DNA of 22,201 nt from Methanobacterium sp. Maddingley MBC34 (GTDB lineage: Archaea > Methanobacteriota > Methanobacteria > Methanobacteriales > Methanobacteriaceae). Where the stretch lies: the NCBI GenBank assembly GCA_000309865.1, contig AMGN01000044.1, positions 1-22,201 on the forward strand. The letters are read 5' to 3'. The first letter of the stretch is position 1. Every line of letters starts with the position of its first letter. Positions 16,198 through 22,201 of this stretch are shown piece after piece. The position numbers and the translations under genes were made by a program. The notes below the pieces were generated by a model. The model was not told where the DNA came from and searched no databases. It was given only the letters and a program-made list of their open reading frames with translations.

Positions 16198-16740
16198 ATG
16201 ATAGAAGTGGAAGTTAAAGCCCGCGCACCCCAAGATCAGGGTGCATTGGAAGAAAAACTGGTTAAAATTGGTGCCCAGAGAGTTGGGGAGGAATTTCAGG
16301 AGGACGTTTATTTTAACGCACCTCATAGAGACTTTGCCCAGACTGATGAAGCCCTTAGAATAAGAAAAGTCACAAGTGGAGCTTCAGAAAAAATATTCAT
16401 AACCTACAAGGGTGCCAAGATGGATGAAGTAAGTAAAACCAGGAAAGAAATTGAAGTAGGAGTGGAAGACTCTCATAAGGTTGCGGATATTTTCCAAAAC
16501 CTCAGTTTCCGTCCAGTGGCAACAGTGCGAAAGAATCGAATCATTTACACCCTTAATGATCTGATTATAACCCTGGATGAAGTTCATGAAGTAGGTAATT
16601 TTGTAGAGATTGAAAAAGAAATTGAAGAAGGTAATGACACAACAGAAGCACTAGATGAGATTTTCGCCACCTATTCAAAGATAGGGATAGAATATGGTTT
16701 TGAAAGAAGATCTTATCTGGAACTGATGGGAATTCATTAA
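16198..16740 (+). CDS. cyaB: CYTH-domain protein (class IV adenylate cyclase CyaB / triphosphatase family)
   Basis: 180 aa forming one CYTH domain. The N-terminal E-x-E-x-K signature is clear (Glu3, Glu5, Lys7 in MIEVEVKA), followed by the family segments YFNAPHRDFAQTDEALRIRK, FITYKG, and ITLDEVHEVGNFVEIEKEI, which give the acidic and basic residues that line the tunnel and bind triphosphate with metal ions. Family members make cAMP or cleave inorganic or organic triphosphates. In archaea the true role is mostly not known, so annotation as adenylate cyclase is a family label only. AGGAG precedes the ATG. Confidence 0.88.
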   Translation: MIEVEVKARAPQDQGALEEKLVKIGAQRVGEEFQEDVYFNAPHRDFAQTDEALRIRKVTSGASEKIFITYKGAKMDEVSKTRKEIEVGVEDSHKVADIFQNLSFRPVATVRKNRIIYTLNDLIITLDEVHEVGNFVEIEKEIEEGNDTTEALDEIFATYSKIGIEYGFERRSYLELMGIH

Positions 16741-17197
16741 AATAATATCAAACATTCCCAGATCAGTTCTTATTATTTATCTTTACTATAATTTGTCTTT
16801 GATTATAGATTAAATCAATATTAAGATTCCTTAAACACCATTATGAAAAATTAGATGAGATTCATCAATAGTACGTTTTATTCCAAAATATCATGAAAAA
16901 TGGTTTTTTTTAACATGAATATGAACATTAAAGTTTTAACCAACTGAATGCCACTTCACCGGCAACCGGAAGATGTTAGCCGGAGAAATTGAGGATAAAA
17001 ACGAAAAGTTCATTTATATTTAAATAATAATGATCCAAGATAGTCTATGGATATTTTATATCTAATGATTACCCAATGAAATTCATAGTTTTCCAGGAAA
17101 ATCATGTTTAAAAATTTTAAAATCCCACAGTTATGATTATTGAATTGAATTCGACATTTATTGTATATTAATATCTAAAAGAACAGGTGGTAATGTT
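16741..17197. other. Gap upstream of aksA with one GC-rich hairpin spot
   Basis: AT-rich DNA apart from about 16945-16990, where CCGG-CAA-CCGG (16959-16969) can form a small stem extended by CTT/AAG, with another CCGG after it. It could be a small RNA or part of a leader, but I see no known RNA family. The rest has no gene; the aksA ribosome binding site AGGTGGT is at its right end. Confidence 0.35.
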
Positions 17198-18373
17198 TTG
17201 AAATATTTCGTGAGTCCCTTTAACCAGTCAGTTGATTTAAAGTTTCCGGATAATATCACTGTTTACGATACCACACTCCGAGATGGTGAACAAACACCCG
17301 GTGTCTGTCTTAGAACACCAGAAAAACTTCAAATTGCACGAAAACTCGATGAACTAAGATTACACCAGATTGAAGCAGGATTCCCTGTAGTGTCCCATGA
17401 AGAGAAACGCTCGGTAAAGGCCATTGCAGATGAAAATTTGGATGCACAGATATTAGCCCTCTGCCGTACAAAAAAAGAAGATATTGACACAGCTCTGGAT
17501 TGTAATGTAGATGGAATAATCACTTTTTTAGGCACTTCCGCTCTTCACCTCAAACATAAACTCAAAGTTAGCCAGGAAGATGCTTTGAATATATGTATGA
17601 ATTCAATTGAACACGCCAAGGATCATGGTCTTTTTGTAGCATTCTCGGCAGAAGACGCAACCCGTACTGATCTGGACTTTTTGAAGAATGTCTACAAGAA
17701 AGCAGAAATTTACGGTGCTGATCGGGTGCATATAGCCGATACTGTGGGAGCAATAAGCCCTCAGGGCATGGATTATCTGGTACGAGAGCTAAAAAAGGAA
17801 CTTAACATAGAAATAGCTTTACACTGTCATAATGACTTTGGAATGGCCCTATCAAATTGTATTTCAGGTTTACTAGCCGGTGCCACTGCAGTTTCCACCA
17901 CAGTCAACGGGATAGGCGAAAGAGCAGGCAACACATCCCTGGAGGAACTGGTGATGACACTCCTTCTAATCTACGGAGTGGACCTGAACTTCAATATTAG
18001 TGTGTTTTATGAGCTTTCCCAGATGGTGGAAGAACTTACCAACATGAAAGTTCCAGAAAACAAACCCATTGTGGGTAGAAACGTGTTCCGACACGAGTCC
18101 GGCATACACGTGGACGCAGTTATTGAAGAACCTTTAACCTATGAACCCTTCCTCCCCGAACTCATCGGCCACCAGAGACAAATTGTACTGGGCAAACACT
18201 CTGGGTGCAGAGCTGTGAAGGCCAAACTGAATGAATGCGGGATTGATGTTACCAAGGATGAATTGTGTAAAATCGTTGGAATGGTGAAAGAAAAACGGGA
18301 AGAAGGAAAATACATAAATGATAAGGTTTTCAACGACATTGTACGTTCAGTGAGAGGGCCGTTTAATTTTTAA
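17198..18373 (+). CDS. aksA: Homocitrate synthase AksA (coenzyme B pathway)
   Basis: A 391-aa enzyme of the isopropylmalate/homocitrate/citramalate synthase family. It condenses acetyl-CoA with 2-oxoglutarate and longer 2-oxoacids on the way to 2-oxosuberate, precursor of the 7-mercaptoheptanoyl chain of coenzyme B. The HMGL-like barrel shows YDTTLRDGEQTPG (23-35) with the catalytic Arg28-Asp29, the metal-binding HCHNDFG motif, and VNGIGERAGNTSLEE. It lacks the long C-terminal regulatory domain of LeuA (over 500 aa), which supports AksA or another short member. The start is TTG behind AGGTGGT. The homoaconitase large-subunit gene follows, as expected for the next step of the same chain elongation. 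Confidence 0.88.
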   Translation: MKYFVSPFNQSVDLKFPDNITVYDTTLRDGEQTPGVCLRTPEKLQIARKLDELRLHQIEAGFPVVSHEEKRSVKAIADENLDAQILALCRTKKEDIDTALDCNVDGIITFLGTSALHLKHKLKVSQEDALNICMNSIEHAKDHGLFVAFSAEDATRTDLDFLKNVYKKAEIYGADRVHIADTVGAISPQGMDYLVRELKKELNIEIALHCHNDFGMALSNCISGLLAGATAVSTTVNGIGERAGNTSLEELVMTLLLIYGVDLNFNISVFYELSQMVEELTNMKVPENKPIVGRNVFRHESGIHVDAVIEEPLTYEPFLPELIGHQRQIVLGKHSGCRAVKAKLNECGIDVTKDELCKIVGMVKEKREEGKYINDKVFNDIVRSVRGPFNF

Positions 18374-18489
18374 ATCCATCCTTAAATGTATGGATGTGAC
18401 TGTTAAATAGAATTAATCTAAAACCGAAATAAATCAAAAATAGGTAAATTGTATTTCATATTTTACTATGCATAAATGGTGTTTTATCT

Positions 18490-20270
<1,781 letters not shown>

Positions 20271-20439
20271 ATTTATTTTTTATTAAACTTGAAGTTAATC
20301 CATCAAAAACAGTTTGAAAAGATTAATATAAATTGAACTTGTCCGAAATGCAAATTAGATAAATGATGTCAAAATTAGATAGATGTTTATAATTCAAATA
20401 TTTTGTTTATGATTTGTACGATAATGGGGTTGAATCAGT

Positions 20440-21426
20440 ATGGGTGTGAAGTTTAAGGACATAGTATCTCCAGAGGAAATTAGATTTGAGGATCTGGATG
20501 GTAAAGTAGTGGCTCTGGATGCAGCCAATGTCATTTACCAGTTTCTTTCCAGTATACGTCAGATCGATGGTACTCCTCTCAAGGACCAGAATGGAAGAAT
20601 TACTTCTCATTTTAGTGGAATACTGTACCGCACATCATCCCTTGTTGAAAAGGGAATTAAACCTATCTACGTTTTTGACGGCCAGTCCAGTGCTCTTAAA
20701 AAAGAAACCCAACAAAAACGAAGGGAAATAAAGGAAGAATCAGAACGAAAATGGAAGGAAGCCTTAGAAGAAGGACGTTTAGATGATGCCCGGAAATTTG
20801 CAGTGCGATCATCCCGCATGTCCCCTGAAATTGTGGAAGGTTCTAAAAAACTCATTAAACTCATGGGAATTCCTTATATCCAGGCTAAAGGTGAAGGGGA
20901 GGCTCAGGCGTCATATATGGTTGCACGTGGAGATGCATGGTGTGTTGCCTCTCAGGATTATGATTGTATGTTATTCGGAGCCCCCCGCATGGTTAAAAAC
21001 CTGACCATCAGTGGAACTCAAAACACCCCCGAGCTCATTGAACTGGAAAAGATCCTGGGAACCCTAGATATAACCCGTGAACAACTGGTGGATCTGGCCA
21101 TTATGGTGGGCACAGATTTCAACCAGGGAATTAAGGGAATTGGGGCAAAAAAGGGTTTGAAACTCATTGAAAAACATGGGGATATATTCCAAATCCTGGA
21201 AAAACTGGATATACAGCTGGATGTTGATCCCCACATCTTGCGGGACATGTTCCTCAACCACGAAGTGGACTCAGATTATGATCTCAAATGGCAGAAAGCA
21301 GACGAGCAGGGTATTGTAGATTTCCTCTGCGGAGAACATGATTTTTCTGAAAACAGAGTATTGAGTGCGGTGGATAAACTCAAAAAACTGCAAACCACCC
21401 AGAGTAGCCTGGAACAGTGGTTTTAG
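20440..21426 (+). CDS. fen: Flap endonuclease 1
   Basis: A 328-aa archaeal FEN1, which removes 5' flaps during Okazaki fragment maturation and base-excision repair. The N-terminal MGVKF start is typical (the glycine after Met takes part in the active site). Metal-binding acids are visible in ALDAANVIYQF (near 27), VFDGQ (near 80), KGEGEAQASYM (near 150-158) and SQDYDCMLFG (near 172-181). The helix-hairpin-type DNA-binding segment GTDFNQGIKGIGAKKGLKL follows. The C-terminal SLEQWF with the preceding Gln gives a PCNA-binding box. Own promoter region upstream, 169 bp after the chorismate lyase gene. Confidence 0.95.
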   Translation: MGVKFKDIVSPEEIRFEDLDGKVVALDAANVIYQFLSSIRQIDGTPLKDQNGRITSHFSGILYRTSSLVEKGIKPIYVFDGQSSALKKETQQKRREIKEESERKWKEALEEGRLDDARKFAVRSSRMSPEIVEGSKKLIKLMGIPYIQAKGEGEAQASYMVARGDAWCVASQDYDCMLFGAPRMVKNLTISGTQNTPELIELEKILGTLDITREQLVDLAIMVGTDFNQGIKGIGAKKGLKLIEKHGDIFQILEKLDIQLDVDPHILRDMFLNHEVDSDYDLKWQKADEQGIVDFLCGEHDFSENRVLSAVDKLKKLQTTQSSLEQWF

Positions 21427-21512
21427 AGAAATAAGGACCCACCCCTATTGGGAAAATATAATAAAAATTAAGAATATTCATCAAAATAAAAATAAAAAAA
21501 TCAGCGCAAATC

Positions 21513-22121
21513 CTAAAATGGAGGGTAATCCCCGAAAAATTCCAGGGCATACTTGCGTGCTGTTTCCACCTGAGAGGGATAAATTTTTTTCATCCTTCTT
21601 TCTACTTCATCCCTACTATTCGAGCGAGCAAATATCCTTAAAACATTGCTATAAACATCCAAAGAATCAGGTGAAGGATTGCATGGCATTTCCAAAGTGA
21701 TACAAACATCATTCCGGGTAAAAAGAGTGGTTCTTATGTTCGGAGAGGCAGATCCTATAAGAACCCCTTTATCCAGTTCTATGAGTGGTGGAACCCCTTC
21801 TTTGATCCATCTCACAGGAGAGGTAAGTTTATTGTAGCTTTCTTCTTTATAGCAGTGCGCTTCCACATACATTTGGGGTTTATAATAGTTAATCAGATAC
21901 AGAACTTCTTTTCCAACCTTGGATTCATAGTAAAGAGGATCAAGGGTGCTCCGGTAGAGACTCACGTCACAGTTATGGATCACCAGTTTCCCTTCATTCA
22001 CATCCTCATCCCGGATCTCTTGAAGGGATTTGATAGTGCTCAAACCTTCCCTTCCATGCACTCCTCCTATGAAAAGCCGGTTAAATCCCTTTCCTTTATC
22101 TATGATTTTGAAATATGCCAA
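21513..22121 (-). CDS. DUF2119 protein with M14-like metallopeptidase residues
   Basis: 202 aa; I recognise it as the archaeal DUF2119 family, without known function. The pattern of residues suggests an M14/AstE-type zinc hydrolase: GGVHGREG has His22-x-x-Glu25, YVEAHCY carries His89, and ITLEMPCNP carries Glu144, in the order of zinc ligands HxxE then H and then the catalytic Glu. NCDVSLYRSTLDP (50-62) lies where this fold binds substrate carboxylate with an Arg. The start is TTG 22121, set by AGGTGAT at 5-nt spacing. It converges with fen1; the 86-bp gap has A/T runs only. Confidence 0.8.
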   Translation of the reverse strand: MAYFKIIDKGKGFNRLFIGGVHGREGLSTIKSLQEIRDEDVNEGKLVIHNCDVSLYRSTLDPLYYESKVGKEVLYLINYYKPQMYVEAHCYKEESYNKLTSPVRWIKEGVPPLIELDKGVLIGSASPNIRTTLFTRNDVCITLEMPCNPSPDSLDVYSNVLRIFARSNSRDEVERRMKKIYPSQVETARKYALEFFGDYPPF

Positions 22122-22161
22122 AAATCATCACCTGATAATTTCATATACGAAGGTTTTATTG

Positions 22162-22201
22162 AAATTTAGACTTTATTAAAATTTAGACTTTATTAAAATT
22201 T
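22162..22201. repeat. Tandem 17-bp repeat running off the right edge
   Basis: AAATTTAGACTTTATTA occurs at 22162-22178 and 22179-22195, with AAATTT of a third copy at 22196-22201. It is upstream of the DUF2119 gene (minus strand), perhaps in its promoter region. Confidence 0.7.

Overview
The window looks like chromosomal DNA of a mesophilic, AT-rich, hydrogenotrophic methanogen of the Methanobacterium type. The signs are archaeal information genes (TATA-binding protein, FEN1 with a C-terminal PCNA box), methanogen cofactor genes (AksA and homoaconitase for coenzyme B, a chorismate lyase of the methanopterin route, an F420:NADP oxidoreductase, formate-dehydrogenase-like Flp proteins), GGAGGTGAT-type ribosome binding sites, frequent TTG starts and TTTATATA promoters. 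No rRNA, tRNA, CRISPR array or complete insertion sequence was seen.

Left part (1-10040) is an accessory redox locus. On the minus strand lie, in transcription order, a 133-aa protein of unknown function, flpC-flpB-flpD, an NADP-type secondary-alcohol dehydrogenase with a small ABM-domain protein behind it, a decayed second alcohol dehydrogenase copy, an acetate-transporter-family (YaaH/SatP) membrane protein, and the 5' part of a third alcohol dehydrogenase that runs off the window. On the plus strand are a TetR regulator, an F420-dependent NADP reductase and a truncated short-chain dehydrogenase. Five promoters here carry one near-identical module: a 22-bp imperfect palindrome directly abutting the TATA box. 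They precede both alcohol dehydrogenases, the relic copy, the F420:NADP oxidoreductase, and the 133-aa/flp direction. I read this as a small regulon, probably controlled by the TetR protein that sits between two of the sites. The likely flow is secondary alcohol to NADPH to F420H2, with the Flp proteins as a candidate link from F420H2 to heterodisulfide reductase.

Middle part (10040-13225) holds an unresolved, inverted-repeat-rich gap, an aspartate dehydrogenase (NAD synthesis), a previously unlisted 58-aa two-helix membrane protein, and a 14-helix MFS exporter.

Right part (13225-22201) is housekeeping: tbp followed by a phosphoserine-phosphatase-like protein fused to a long coiled coil, a small coiled-coil protein with a CYTH/CyaB-family enzyme, then aksA, the homoaconitase large subunit, a chorismate lyase family gene and fen1, met by a convergent DUF2119 gene with M14-peptidase-like residues. 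From memory, part of this order resembles the TBP-AksA-homoaconitase-FEN1 region of Methanothermobacter; I could not check that here.
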